Virus record (IMG/VR): IMGVR_UViG_3300020005_000004
Location: 1-64,000 of that record
Source of the DNA: a virus
Length of the DNA: 64,000 bases
Direction: 5' to 3' (one strand)
Shown: in pieces, positions 14,959 through 22,582 of the stretch
Position numbering within the stretch: position 1 is the first letter of the stretch
Layout: each line of letters starts with the position of its first letter
Notes under the pieces: generated by a model
Told to the model about the DNA's origin: nothing
What the model saw: only the letters and a program-made list of their open reading frames with translations
The model's database searches: none
Program-made: the position numbers and the translations under genes

Positions 14959-15360
14959 ATGGCAACCTACTATGACCCTAATTGGTTTAATTACTGTGTT
15001 GCTTGCCGAAAACATAAGACTTGGTATAATTTTAAAGATTTGGCAAGAGGAAAAGAAGGGGTTTGTTTAAGATGTCAAGATAGACAAAGTAAAAATATTA
15101 TAATATTAAAACTCGATAGACTGTTAACAATTGCTATGAAAAATAAAATGTCCGATTTGAGAAACCACCTCTTTGAAACGATTGAATCTTTAAGAGACAA
15201 TTCAATTACTCCAGAAAAAGCAAAAGCGGTTTGTGAGGTTGCACAGGTGATAATAAATTCCGCAAAGGTTGAATTAGATTTTTTAAAGGTTATCGGTGGA
15301 AAGAAAAGTGATTTTTTACAAATAGAAGATAAAGAACTTACAAATGGAAAAGATTCTTAA
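14959..15360 (+). CDS. Zinc-ribbon protein of unknown function
   Basis: The 133-residue protein has two CxxC pairs near the N-terminus (CVACRKH at residues 13-19 and VCLRCQD about 20 residues later), which form a small zinc ribbon. A helical C-terminal region (residues 50-120) follows. It could bind DNA or act as a transcription or replication accessory. It overlaps the following lipoprotein gene by 17 bases. No copy B homologue was seen. Confidence 0.55.
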   Translation: MATYYDPNWFNYCVACRKHKTWYNFKDLARGKEGVCLRCQDRQSKNIIILKLDRLLTIAMKNKMSDLRNHLFETIESLRDNSITPEKAKAVCEVAQVIINSAKVELDFLKVIGGKKSDFLQIEDKELTNGKDS

Positions 15361-15625
15361 ACTCATAGTTTTTATCGCAATAATATTTGCTATCTTTTGT
15401 TCTTGCAGTAAAACAGAAATCAAAACCGAAGGCCAATGTTTAATTATTTCTTTGAAGTACACAACTCAAAAGGCATTTTTAAAAACCGATACTCTTTACA
15501 ACGATTACCTTACCGGACATTGGTTCCAGGTGTTTGTTGAGAATAAGAAGATTTGGGATTTAGACACAGGTTTTAGGGTTTGTGATCGGGATTTATTTGA
15601 GAGAAGAATTTATATTATAAAATGA
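15344..15625 (+). CDS. Early lipoprotein, superinfection-exclusion candidate, copy A
   Basis: The 93-residue protein has a signal sequence and lipobox (FAIFCSC, Cys22) and a short mature part ending CDRDLFERRIYIIK. A lipoprotein made among early DNA-metabolism genes is unusual. Known cases such as T5 Llp and TP-J34 Ltp block superinfection by binding receptors or incoming tails, so a similar role is suggested. In copy B only the last 17 codons survive (62687-62737) and a different lipoprotein stands in its place. Confidence 0.6.
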   Translation: MEKILKLIVFIAIIFAIFCSCSKTEIKTEGQCLIISLKYTTQKAFLKTDTLYNDYLTGHWFQVFVENKKIWDLDTGFRVCDRDLFERRIYIIK

Positions 15626-16170
15626 AAGTATTAATAGCTTGTGAAGAAAGCCAAGTAGTTTGTAAAGCCTTCAGAGAAAAAGGGCATGAGGCGTTTAGTT
15701 GTGATATACAAGACTGTTCCGGCGGTCATCCTGAGTGGCATATTAAAGACGATATTTTTAATGTTATTTATCAGGATTGGGATTTAAGAATAGGTTTCCC
15801 GCCATGCGATCATTTAGCTGTTTCAGGCGCAAGGTGGTTTGAAGAAAAAAGAAAGGACGGAAGGCAGCAAAAGGGAATTGAATTCTTTTTAAGGCTTGCA
15901 GAGGTTTGTAATGCGATTGAAAACCCAATAGGAATAATGAGTTCTTTATTCAGGAAACCGGATCAGATAATTCAGCCCTGGCAATTCGGTCATGGAGAAA
16001 CGAAGGCAACTTGTCTTTGGTTGAAAGGATTGCCATTACTTAAAGCAACAAACGAAGTAACCGGGCGAGAAGGCAGGATTTGGCGAATGGCTCCTGGACC
16101 TAACAGATCAAAAGAACGATCAAAAACCTTTAGCGGAATTGCGGAAGCAATGAGTTTGCAATGGGGATAA
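15622..16170 (+). CDS. Short C5-cytosine-methyltransferase-like protein, copy A
   Basis: The 182-residue protein has a Rossmann-like start (MKVLIACEESQVVCKAFREK), an acidic second strand (CDIQD) and GFPPCDHLAVSG, which resembles motif IV (PPC) of C5-cytosine methyltransferases. It then has AIENPIGIMS, like motif VI (ENP). It is much shorter than a full enzyme (usually over 300 residues) and lacks a clear target-recognition domain. Such short forms are common in phages and may protect phage DNA. Copy B has a full-length methyltransferase at the same place. Confidence 0.6.
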   Translation: MKVLIACEESQVVCKAFREKGHEAFSCDIQDCSGGHPEWHIKDDIFNVIYQDWDLRIGFPPCDHLAVSGARWFEEKRKDGRQQKGIEFFLRLAEVCNAIENPIGIMSSLFRKPDQIIQPWQFGHGETKATCLWLKGLPLLKATNEVTGREGRIWRMAPGPNRSKERSKTFSGIAEAMSLQWG

Positions 16171-16177
16171 AATAAAT

Positions 16178-16208
16178 TTTGTTTACTAACTGTTCTTTTA
16201 TAAATTAG
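16178..16208 (+). promoter_or_regulatory. Promoter of the leader RNA, copy A
   Basis: TTTG (16178-16181), a 19-bp spacer and TAAATTAG (16201-16208) fit the Bacteroidota promoter pattern. The same boxes, spacer and flanking TTTAC and AGCG occur in copy B at 63807-63837 after an unrelated methyltransferase. Confidence 0.7.
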
Positions 16209-16211
16209 CGT

Positions 16212-16302
16212 TGAATTTTAGCCGGGTGCATCGGTTGAGATGGAAACTCGTAATGGGCTTTAAGGCGTAGGGATGCACCCCCGAAACCTTAAAGCCTTTT
16301 TT
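16212..16302 (+). ncRNA. Structured leader RNA with interlocking stems (pseudoknot), copy A
   Basis: Two perfect helices interlock: GGGTGCATC (16224-16232) with GATGCACCC (16272-16280), and GGCTTTAAGG (16256-16265) with CCTTAAAGCC (16287-16296). A 3-bp GAG/CTC hairpin lies inside the first. The second helix is followed by six T and then the ATG of the 16314 gene 12 nt on, so it also looks like an intrinsic terminator. The RNA may be an attenuating leader or a free small RNA. Copy B has the same topology with unrelated sequence. Confidence 0.65.
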
Positions 16303-16313
16303 AATTTAACTGC

Positions 16314-16994
16314 ATGGCTGAAGGAAAAAATAAAATAATAGTCTATAAGGATTGGATTAAAAAATTTGAAGCCCTTAAAGATGTTGAGGCCGGTAAATTA
16401 ATCAAACACTTCTTTCGTTATGTAAACGATCTAAACCCTGTGGCTCCTGACAGGATAACTGAGCTTTCGTTTATTGACATTGAACAAACACTTAAAAGGG
16501 ATTTAAAGAAGTGGGAAAGTTTTGTTGAAAAACAATCTGAAAATGGTAAAAAAGGCGGCAGACCTGAAAACCCAAAAGAACCCAAAGAAAGCCAAATAAC
16601 CCAAGCCTTAAATAATAAACCCAAAAAAGCCGTTATTGATAATGTTATTGTTATTGATAATGATACTAAAATACAGAATATAGATATAGACTTCGCTTTG
16701 GAACTTCCAGAAATGAAAATTAATAACGCAATCGAATATTTAAGCAGAACCAGAAAAACGGAAGCTGATCGTGACTTAGTGTTAACCCTATGGACTGCAT
16801 TTAAAGAAAAGAATTTCACCGGCGAAAAATTTTACAAATCTGAGGCTAAAATATTTGGACACTTTTTTGAAACTTTAAAATTTGAAAAAATAAATGGACA
16901 TCCAAAAACTCAAACAAGCAATAGACACAAGGGAGCCATGCAACTTGTCTCAAATCTCAAACAAAATTACACCGGAAGAAAAGAAGATTCTTGA
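16314..16994 (+). CDS. DUF6291-like replication-module protein, copy A
   Basis: The 226-residue protein starts MAEGKNKIIVYKDWIKKFEA followed by EAGKLIKHFFRYVNDL, the pattern of the DUF6291 family found in phage replication modules. A GGRPENPKEP-like linker and a basic C-terminal part follow. These proteins resemble replisome organisers but no activity is proven. The gene sits directly behind the structured leader RNA, which may control it. Its 3' end overlaps the next gene by 101 bases in another frame. The copy B homologue starts at 63952 and is cut by the window edge. Confidence 0.65.
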   Translation: MAEGKNKIIVYKDWIKKFEALKDVEAGKLIKHFFRYVNDLNPVAPDRITELSFIDIEQTLKRDLKKWESFVEKQSENGKKGGRPENPKEPKESQITQALNNKPKKAVIDNVIVIDNDTKIQNIDIDFALELPEMKINNAIEYLSRTRKTEADRDLVLTLWTAFKEKNFTGEKFYKSEAKIFGHFFETLKFEKINGHPKTQTSNRHKGAMQLVSNLKQNYTGRKEDS

Positions 16995-17418
16995 ACTTAA
17001 ATATTCCGGCAAAAGGTTTGGACAAATGCAGCCCGTTGAAATATTAGAATCTGCTCAGCAAGTTCTTTTAAGGGTTCATGTAATTGCAGGATGGGTAATG
17101 CCAGCCGATGAACTTGTGGCAATCCTGGTTGATGAGTTCTCAAAAAAAATAGTAGAATCTTATCCAAATGTTACGGCTGAAGAAATTGCTTATGCTTTTA
17201 GATCGGAAGGTTATAAGGTTAAAGAATGGGGAAAGGCTTTAAACATTGGATTGATTGATGAAGTCATGGTCCCGTACTTGGAAAAAAGATTTGAATTAAG
17301 CAGGTTTGAAGAACAAAAAAAACAGATAGAATACAAACCTGACCTTGCACAAATAGAAAAAGAATATCAGGATTTTTTACAAACCGATTTAGGCAAACAA
17401 TTAAATCCTAAAATATGA
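16894..17418 (+). CDS. Replication-module protein of unknown function
   Basis: The 174-residue protein is mostly helical, with a central segment (VMPADELVAILVDEFSKKI) and a C-terminal coiled coil (YKPDLAQIEKEYQDFLQT). It overlaps the 16314 gene by 101 bases and the next gene by 4 bases. The long overlap with a different frame is unusual and both frames seem maintained. It may be a helicase-loader-like or DnaB-interacting protein judging by place only. Confidence 0.55.
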   Translation: MDIQKLKQAIDTREPCNLSQISNKITPEEKKILELKYSGKRFGQMQPVEILESAQQVLLRVHVIAGWVMPADELVAILVDEFSKKIVESYPNVTAEEIAYAFRSEGYKVKEWGKALNIGLIDEVMVPYLEKRFELSRFEEQKKQIEYKPDLAQIEKEYQDFLQTDLGKQLNPKI

Positions 17419-17747
17419 CTAAAGAAATGTTTGAATGGATTACAGCATGGCAGCGTGAAAAGTTCACCAAAGCCACGTCAATGAGTGCCGCCAATCATCT
17501 AAATGAAGAAATTAAAGAATTGTTATGTGAACTTAACGACGGGCAAACCGGATTTTTTTCTGACAATCAAAAAGAGAAAATTAAAAAAGAGTATGCAGAT
17601 TGTTTTCTGTTGCTATTCGGTTCTGCATCACTATTTGGGCTATCCTATGAAGATATTTGCAAAGCAATCAATGATAAAATGGAAATAAATAAAGCCCGTA
17701 AATGGGGCGAAGTTAATGAGCAAGGTTATGTAAAACATATTGATTAA
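17415..17747 (+). CDS. MazG-like dATP/dGTP diphosphohydrolase
   Basis: The 110-residue protein matches the dATP/dGTP pyrophosphohydrolase (DUF550, MazG-like) family. It has HLNEEIKELLCEL with the EEIxE metal-binding helix, KKEYADCFLLLFG with the second acidic helix (EYAD), and the closing KMEINKARKWG. Such enzymes hydrolyse purine dNTPs to monophosphates and shape the nucleotide pool during infection. The family includes MazZ of 2-aminoadenine phages, but no PurZ gene is visible here, so a base-modification role is not supported. Confidence 0.75.
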   Translation: MTKEMFEWITAWQREKFTKATSMSAANHLNEEIKELLCELNDGQTGFFSDNQKEKIKKEYADCFLLLFGSASLFGLSYEDICKAINDKMEINKARKWGEVNEQGYVKHID

Positions 17748-17803
17748 AGGATACGCAAAGACAGATTTAATTTTTTCTGACATACTAAAAATAAGAAAAT
17801 GAA

Positions 17804-18199
17804 ATGCCAATAGACTACAAAGAATATCATCCTGAATGGAAAACAAAGATTCGTCCTGATATTTTAGAAAGGGATAATCATTGTTGTAAATTTTGCAAAG
17901 TGAAAAACCACAGTATAATTCACAGAACAGGCAAAGGGATGAATGATTGGTTTTACTGGCCGGAAGGAATGGAAAGCGAAGCATGGACTTTGGACGGGTT
18001 AAAAAGCACAAAAATTGTTTTAACTATTGCACATCTTGACCACGACAAAACTAATAACGATTATGAAAACCTTGCAGCCCTTTGTCAAAAATGCCACTTA
18101 GGAATAGATTTAAAACATCACATGAAAAACGCAAGAGAGACAAACGAAAAGAAGAAAAAACTTCAAAGATTATTCGATGAAAGCAATCAGAATATATAG
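17804..18199 (+). CDS. HNH endonuclease
   Basis: The 131-residue protein has RPDILERDNHCCKFCKVKNH, then AHLDHDKTNNDYENLAALCQ and KCHLGIDLKHH. These are the classic HNH core with Asp-His, Asn and His residues and two CxxC zinc pairs. HNH proteins next to terminase genes are often needed for packaging in siphophages (they stimulate terminase cleavage), so this may be a packaging cofactor rather than a homing endonuclease. It stands alone between the nucleotide-pool gene and the terminase genes. Confidence 0.82.
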   Translation: MPIDYKEYHPEWKTKIRPDILERDNHCCKFCKVKNHSIIHRTGKGMNDWFYWPEGMESEAWTLDGLKSTKIVLTIAHLDHDKTNNDYENLAALCQKCHLGIDLKHHMKNARETNEKKKKLQRLFDESNQNI

Positions 18200-18202
18200 C
18201 GC

Positions 18203-18565
18203 ATGAATATAAGCGAATGGGTACATAAGAAGAACGACAACAATATTTCCGATGGGGAGTTTTTAAAAATATTAGATCAGGCTACTTTAAATTTCGGACA
18301 AGAATGTTTAATTACTTATTCAAAGTCGTACCAGGAAAACCCCAAAGCATTTATAAACTCGTTTATCAAATTCGATTCAGCAAAAATGGCTTGCCAGTAT
18401 GTGATTAAATACGCAAGAAAGGAAGGCATTTTAAAAGAGTTGGAAGGGCAGAAAGATTTCACAGAATGGGTTAATAAACAAAGAATAGATGAAAAATGGA
18501 AACTCGTGCTTAGTGAATTATTATTGATAATTTGGGGCGCAACAAAAGACGAAAACCCAATTTAG
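18203..18565 (+). CDS. Protein of unknown function upstream of terminase
   Basis: The 120-residue helical protein contains FGQECLITYSKSYQENPKAF and a C-terminal hydrophobic helix (LVLSELLLIIWG). It begins 3 bp after the HNH gene and overlaps the longest possible reading of the small terminase frame. No family recognised. Its place suggests a packaging or late-gene regulatory protein. Confidence 0.5.
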   Translation: MNISEWVHKKNDNNISDGEFLKILDQATLNFGQECLITYSKSYQENPKAFINSFIKFDSAKMACQYVIKYARKEGILKELEGQKDFTEWVNKQRIDEKWKLVLSELLLIIWGATKDENPI

Positions 18566-18584
18566 GGCGAATTTCTTACCTTAG

Positions 18585-18600
18585 TGTTTCACGTGGAACA
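18585..18600. promoter_or_regulatory. parS-like centromere site
   Basis: TGTTTCACGTGGAACA differs from the general bacterial parS palindrome TGTTTCACGTGAAACA at one base. Its reverse complement TGTTCCACGTGAAACA is the Bacillus subtilis parS consensus. A further half-site GTGAAACA lies at 18605-18612. The site falls between the 18203 stop and the GTG at 18616 of the small terminase gene. No parA or parB was seen in the window, so host ParB would be the binding partner. Confidence 0.75.
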
Positions 18601-18615
18601 ATCTGTGAAACAACT

Positions 18616-18909
18616 GTGAATAAAAAACCCCGTTTAGAAAACCTAAAACCCTTTAAAAAGGGACACGACGAAAGGCGAAACATGAAGGGTGCGCCAAAAC
18701 TTCCAAACCTTGAAGAGTTAATGGCTGAAGTTTTAGATGAACAAAAAGACGGCAAAACGGCAGCGCAACAAATCTTAGCCAAACTGGTTGCAAAGGCAAT
18801 TAAAGGAGACATAAGAGCCGCAGAAGTATTATTTGATCGTGGTTATGGCAGGGCAAAACAGGCTATTGATTTAAACGTTAAAGAAACGGACGTTGATTTT
18901 ACTTTCTAA
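18616..18909 (+). CDS. Small terminase subunit candidate (DUF5681-like)
   Basis: From the GTG at 18616 the 97-residue protein reads VNKKPRLENLKPFKKGHDER, then LPNLEELMAEVLDE and DIRAAEVLFDRGYGRAKQAI. This is the pattern of DUF5681-type proteins found directly before large terminases. The frame stays open to a TTG at 18532, which would place the parS site inside the coding region; the GTG start leaves it intergenic and seems more likely. It abuts terL (stop-start at 18909) and should recognise the packaging site. Confidence 0.65.
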   Translation: MNKKPRLENLKPFKKGHDERRNMKGAPKLPNLEELMAEVLDEQKDGKTAAQQILAKLVAKAIKGDIRAAEVLFDRGYGRAKQAIDLNVKETDVDFTF

Positions 18910-20165
18910 TGAAGATAAAAACTCCCCAACTATCCGACTATCAGAAGCAAATGATAGACTCCCCTTTAAACACAATCACAGAAGCAGGGACTAAAATAGG
19001 CAAAACGGTTTCGCATATGTGGTGGTTATTCAGGGAAGCTCAACAACCCCATGTTCAGGTCGGTTGGAATTATTGGTGGGTTGCTCCAATCAATGAACAG
19101 GCTAAAATCGCTTTTAACCGTATTTGTGCTAAGATTAAGGGCAATCCGAACTACACGATTTACAATTCCTCACCGTACACGATAGTGACCCCTAAAGGCA
19201 CTAAAATCGTTTTCAGGTCAGGTGACGATCCTGATTCACTTTACGGAGAGGATGTTTACGGGGTAGTTATTGACGAAGGATCAAGGATGAAGGAAGGTGC
19301 TTTTCATGCTATCCTTTCTACGACAACAGCGACAAACGGACGAATAAGGTGTATAGGAAACATGAGAGGGATTGATAATTGGTACTATCAGTTAGCAAGA
19401 AAGGTTCAGGACGGACTTTTGCCAACTTGGGAGCATTTTAAGTTCACGGCTGACGATGCGGTTAAAGCCGGAATACTCACACAAGAGAAAATTGATGAAC
19501 AAAGGGCAATTTATCCGGAAGGGATATTTTTAGAGTTGTTCTTTTGCATACCATTCATCAATATGGGTAATAGGTTTGCTTTTTCTTTCAAGACAGATAA
19601 GCACGTTTCAGAAACAAAGTTCAATCCAGAATACCCGCTTTACCTTTCGTTTGACTTTAATCGTAACCCGATTTGTTGTGCAGTTTTTCAACACTACTCA
19701 GATAGGATATTTGGGATAGAATCTATCAAATTACCTAACTCAGATATTTACCGGCTTTGCGATACGATAAAAATGAAATATCCGAAAGCCCTTTTAATTG
19801 TCAATGGTGATGCAACAGGTCAAGCAAGTTCAGCACTCGTAAAAGATAATTTGAATTACTATAAAGTGATCAGGACACAATTAAACCTTAGTCCTAATCA
19901 AATAAAAATACCTACGGTTAATCCTGGCATTGCAGAAAATCAGGTCTTGGTAAACTCAATGCTTGAGCATTATCGCATAAGTTTAGACCCTACTAATTGT
20001 GCTCCTCTCATTCACGATCTTCAGTTTGTGGAAATGCTTCCTGATGGCTCAATTAAAAAGGGTGACAGGGAAGACCCGAACCAACAGGCAGACAGTTTGG
20101 ATTGCTTCAGATATTACCTTAATGCAAATTTTAAATGGTTTCTTAAAACTTGGCAAGGAAATTAG
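18909..20165 (+). CDS. terL: Terminase large subunit
   Basis: The 418-residue protein has an ATPase domain with a Walker A-like TEAGTKIGKT (about residues 24-33), a Walker B YGVVIDEGSRM and a coupling segment IRCIGNMRG. Its RNase H-like nuclease domain carries acidic motifs LSFDFNRNP, VNGDATG and QADSLDCFRYYL. It is the packaging motor that cuts and translocates the genome. It follows the small terminase candidate with a one-base overlap. The length is normal for a compact siphophage terminase. Confidence 0.92.
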   Translation: MKIKTPQLSDYQKQMIDSPLNTITEAGTKIGKTVSHMWWLFREAQQPHVQVGWNYWWVAPINEQAKIAFNRICAKIKGNPNYTIYNSSPYTIVTPKGTKIVFRSGDDPDSLYGEDVYGVVIDEGSRMKEGAFHAILSTTTATNGRIRCIGNMRGIDNWYYQLARKVQDGLLPTWEHFKFTADDAVKAGILTQEKIDEQRAIYPEGIFLELFFCIPFINMGNRFAFSFKTDKHVSETKFNPEYPLYLSFDFNRNPICCAVFQHYSDRIFGIESIKLPNSDIYRLCDTIKMKYPKALLIVNGDATGQASSALVKDNLNYYKVIRTQLNLSPNQIKIPTVNPGIAENQVLVNSMLEHYRISLDPTNCAPLIHDLQFVEMLPDGSIKKGDREDPNQQADSLDCFRYYLNANFKWFLKTWQGN

Positions 20166-20177
20166 TATATTTACTCT

Positions 20178-20462
20178 ATGAATATTCATATCCACATACA
20201 TCACCATAACAATGATGGTGAGGATATCCTAAAAATTTTAAAATTAATTAAAATGGAACAATCAGAATTAGCCGCACAATTAACAGCACTACAAACACAA
20301 ACTGAAAAAGCCAAAGCCGAAATTCTTTCTAAGATCGCTGACCTTGAAGGAGCTTTAGACGCAGCCGATGACGTTACTCCTGAAGTTCAGGCAGCTTTCG
20401 ATGCACTTAAAGCAAGTGTTCAGGGTGTTGACGATATTGTTGCTGACGCTCCAACTACTTAA
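20178..20462 (+). CDS. Small helical protein with His-rich start
   Basis: The 94-residue protein begins with a metal-binding-like HIHIHIHHHNND stretch, continues as a coiled coil (QLAALQTQ-like, residues 30-65) and ends in an acidic, Ala-rich tail. A second ATG at residue 26 (MEQSELAAQLTAL) could be the real start, leaving a 69-residue coiled-coil protein; both are possible. It is the last gene before the triple terminator. Function unknown; the coiled-coil part resembles small virion decoration proteins. Confidence 0.5.
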   Translation: MNIHIHIHHHNNDGEDILKILKLIKMEQSELAAQLTALQTQTEKAKAEILSKIADLEGALDAADDVTPEVQAAFDALKASVQGVDDIVADAPTT

Positions 20463-20488
20463 AACTTTTTGTGGTTAATGGTTTTTTG

Positions 20489-20518
20489 AAACCGGATATT
20501 TCCATATTCGGTTTTTTG
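20489..20518 (+). terminator. Intrinsic terminator 1 after the terminase block
   Basis: AAACCGGATAT pairs with ATATTCGGTTT around a TTCC loop (one G-U), followed by a T tract. It ends the terminase transcript. Confidence 0.75.
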
Positions 20519-20580
20519 TATTATATTTAAATCTGATAAGAGAAGGGGTTAGAGCCTTCCCTACAGTCAACTTCTGATCC

Positions 20581-20609
20581 CTCCCTATTTCCATAGGGAG
20601 ATTCTTTTT
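20581..20609 (+). terminator. Intrinsic terminator 2
   Basis: CTCCCTAT and ATAGGGAG form a perfect 8-bp stem with a TTCC loop, followed by ATTCTTTTT. It is the second of three hairpins before the glycan cassette. Confidence 0.7.
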
Positions 20610-20660
20610 AGAGTAAAGCGGTTAGTTACCGTTTTCATAAACTTGGTTTGTTTTAATAGT

Positions 20661-20693
20661 AAAGTCGAATTGTTTCTACATTTCGGCTTTTTT
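20661..20693 (+). terminator. Intrinsic terminator 3
   Basis: AAGTCGAA pairs with TTCGGCTT (one G-U) followed by TTTTTTG. It directly precedes the promoter box of the next transcript, so upstream readthrough is blocked and the cassette starts afresh. Confidence 0.65.
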
Positions 20694-20703
20694 GTTACCT
20701 TAG
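20670..20703 (+). promoter_or_regulatory. Probable promoter of the glycan cassette (leaderless)
   Basis: TACCTTAG (20696-20703) resembles the TAnnTTTG box and ends exactly 4 nt before the ATG at 20708, as at 12014-12021 and 58706-58713. The TTG at 20670-20672 is 23 bp upstream, longer than ideal. Confidence 0.45.
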
Positions 20704-20707
20704 ACAA

Positions 20708-20875
20708 ATGACTGATGTAGCAATTATAAAAGAAGAAATTGAAAGAAGGATAAGAGAATATGAAAATACTGCTGAAGAATGTTTTCAGGAATTAGACAAT
20801 GAAGAAAGAGGCAATGCTTATTTAGACAGGGCAGCGGAATTAAAATCACTACTTGAATACATCTACAACTTATGA
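20708..20875 (+). CDS. 55-residue helical protein at the head of the glycan cassette
   Basis: The frame reads MTDVAIIKEEIERRIREYE and continues as one long charged helix to YLDRAAELKSLLEYIYNL. It begins 4 nt after the promoter box, so the mRNA is probably leaderless. Its stop overlaps the next start at ATGA. The coding potential is supported by this coupling. Function unknown; a regulatory or small adaptor role is possible. Confidence 0.55.
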   Translation: MTDVAIIKEEIERRIREYENTAEECFQELDNEERGNAYLDRAAELKSLLEYIYNL

Positions 20876-21519
20876 TTTGTTTCAATTTCGCTTCTCGCTC
20901 TCGACCTACCAAATTCTACGAATGCTTAGATAATATCCGTCAATTCATTTCAGATAAAGATTATTTTGTACTTGCTAAACTTGATAATAACGATAGGGAA
21001 ATTGAAAGCTACAAAGCAAGATTAAACGATTACCCAGAAGTTATTCCCGTCTTTGGGATCAGTCAAAGTAAGATTCATGCAATCAATAGATGGTTAGAAG
21101 GCGTTAATTTTGACATTCTTTGTAATCATTCGGACGATATGTTTTTTATCAAGAAAGGATTCGACATGGTAATTAAAGAACATTGTACCGATGATACGTT
21201 TATACATTTCCCCGATGCCAAAACAACTTTATGCACTTATTCGATCATGGATAAGATTTATTTCAGTAGATTTAATTATGTTTACAACCCGGCTTATAGA
21301 AATCTTTGGTGTGATAATGAAGCTATGGAAGTTGCAAAGAGACTCGGAAGATATAAGTTTGTTGATGAGAAAATATTAGAACATAGGCATCCGGCGAACG
21401 GTTTCGGAAGGCCGGATATGCAGTACAGGAAAACAGAGGCAACTTATCACATAGACAAAAGGACTTTTGATATAAGGGAACGAAATAATTTTGGATTACC
21501 AATAAAACAAACCACATGA
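20872..21519 (+). CDS. Glycosyltransferase-like protein (GT-A fold)
   Basis: The 215-residue protein begins with ICFNFASRSRPTKFYECLDN, the first strand of GT2-like enzymes, and has NHSDDMFFI, a DxD-like metal/nucleotide-sugar site, in the middle. A C-terminal region rich in aromatic and His residues (EHRHPANGFGR) follows. It should move a sugar from a nucleotide donor, target unknown. It opens a row of glycan and methyl transfer genes and is coupled to its neighbours by 4-base overlaps. Confidence 0.65.
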   Translation: MICFNFASRSRPTKFYECLDNIRQFISDKDYFVLAKLDNNDREIESYKARLNDYPEVIPVFGISQSKIHAINRWLEGVNFDILCNHSDDMFFIKKGFDMVIKEHCTDDTFIHFPDAKTTLCTYSIMDKIYFSRFNYVYNPAYRNLWCDNEAMEVAKRLGRYKFVDEKILEHRHPANGFGRPDMQYRKTEATYHIDKRTFDIRERNNFGLPIKQTT

Positions 21520-21881
21520 TACAAGAAAGATTAGTTAAACAACTACAAACGCAACTTAATAAAATGGTTGCCGATTACGAAGCCTTAAAGATTGAAATTG
21601 CATCAAAGCAGCAAGAATCAAGTCAGAAAAAACAGGCCATTAATAAACTGAAACAACAAATAGATGAAGCCGATAAAAAAAAGGAAATCTATGTCTCCGA
21701 ACACGCTTTAGTAAGATATTTTGAAAGGGTTAAAGGTTTCGATATTGAAGAAATAAAAAAGGAAATACTTTCTGATAGCATAAAACAAATGCTTTCTGTT
21801 CTTGGTGGAACGGGGCAATACCCAAATGAAAATGGTTACGGGGTTATTCTTGATAACTTTAGGGTTACTACAATTATTTAA
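21516..21881 (+). CDS. Coiled-coil protein with C-terminal HALVRYFERV domain
   Basis: Residues 1-60 form a strong coiled coil (QLQTQLNKMVADYEALKIEI). Residues 62-121 contain SEHALVRYFERVKGFDIEEI, a small alpha/beta domain seen in many uncharacterised phage proteins and vaguely like DUF4258/BrnT toxins. It overlaps both neighbours in the glycan cassette. Function unknown; the coiled coil could form an oligomer with the transferases. Confidence 0.5.
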   Translation: MIQERLVKQLQTQLNKMVADYEALKIEIASKQQESSQKKQAINKLKQQIDEADKKKEIYVSEHALVRYFERVKGFDIEEIKKEILSDSIKQMLSVLGGTGQYPNENGYGVILDNFRVTTII

Positions 21882-21890
21882 AACATTTTT

Positions 21891-22034
21891 ATGAAAATAA
21901 TAATCTACATCATCGCACTAATTTTCTTTTGTTTCTCTTGCTATAAAGCAGTAGTACATGAAGATTTAATTGCTATTTTTTTCATGGTAGCGACAATCGC
22001 AATACTTAAATTAGGAGAGAATCGTCCGGCTTGA
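21891..22034 (+). CDS. 47-residue membrane microprotein in the glycan cassette
   Basis: The frame reads MKIIIYIIALIFFCFSC, then a second hydrophobic segment (LIAIFFMVATIAILKL). A lipobox-like FCFSC suggests either a lipoprotein or a two-pass membrane protein. Its stop overlaps the TTG start of the 22031 gene. It may anchor the glycosyltransferases at the membrane, but that is a guess from context. Confidence 0.5.
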   Translation: MKIIIYIIALIFFCFSCYKAVVHEDLIAIFFMVATIAILKLGENRPA

Positions 22035-22582
22035 TTTACAAACTCGCAATATTAATTTGTTCTTTGGAAGAAAGACAGGATAAACTTGCCCGACTGATAG
22101 AATCTATTCCTTCCCATCCTGATTTAATAATCATTCCAGAAGTGGATAACAGAGAAATAACCACAGGAGCAAAAAGGAACAAGTTATTACAAAGGGCTTT
22201 GGATATTGGGGCTGAATACGTTTCTTTTGTCGATGACGATGATAAATTAGATATTGAGTATGTTGCTGAAATGATGAAAGCTATCGAACAAAAGCCGGAT
22301 GCAATAGGTTTTAAAGGATGGATCACTTTTGACGGTAAGAATAAAACAGAATGGAGAATTTCAGTAAGATACCCTTATGAAAAGCGGGGAAATGTTTATC
22401 TTAGGTATAATAATCATCTTTCCCCAATAAAGACAGAATTGGCTTTGCAAATTAAATATCCTGATATTACTTTTGGCGAGGACTATGATTATGCTAAGAG
22501 GTTAAAGGAAGCGGGACTTGTGCAGAAGGAAGTATTTGTAAATAAACATCTTTACCATTACGATTATATAACGAAGAAATGA
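22031..22582 (+). CDS. Family 2 glycosyltransferase
   Basis: The 183-residue protein has the GT2 layout: LAILICSLEERQDKLARLIE at the start, GAKRNKLLQRA, then YVSFVDDDDKLDIEYV with the DDDD/DxD metal site, and a downstream FGEDYDYAKRLKEAG acceptor-side motif. It should use a nucleotide sugar to glycosylate a polysaccharide or protein. The start is TTG in a TTGA overlap with the 21891 microprotein. It is the clearest glycosyltransferase of the cassette. Confidence 0.8.
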   Translation: MIYKLAILICSLEERQDKLARLIESIPSHPDLIIIPEVDNREITTGAKRNKLLQRALDIGAEYVSFVDDDDKLDIEYVAEMMKAIEQKPDAIGFKGWITFDGKNKTEWRISVRYPYEKRGNVYLRYNNHLSPIKTELALQIKYPDITFGEDYDYAKRLKEAGLVQKEVFVNKHLYHYDYITKK

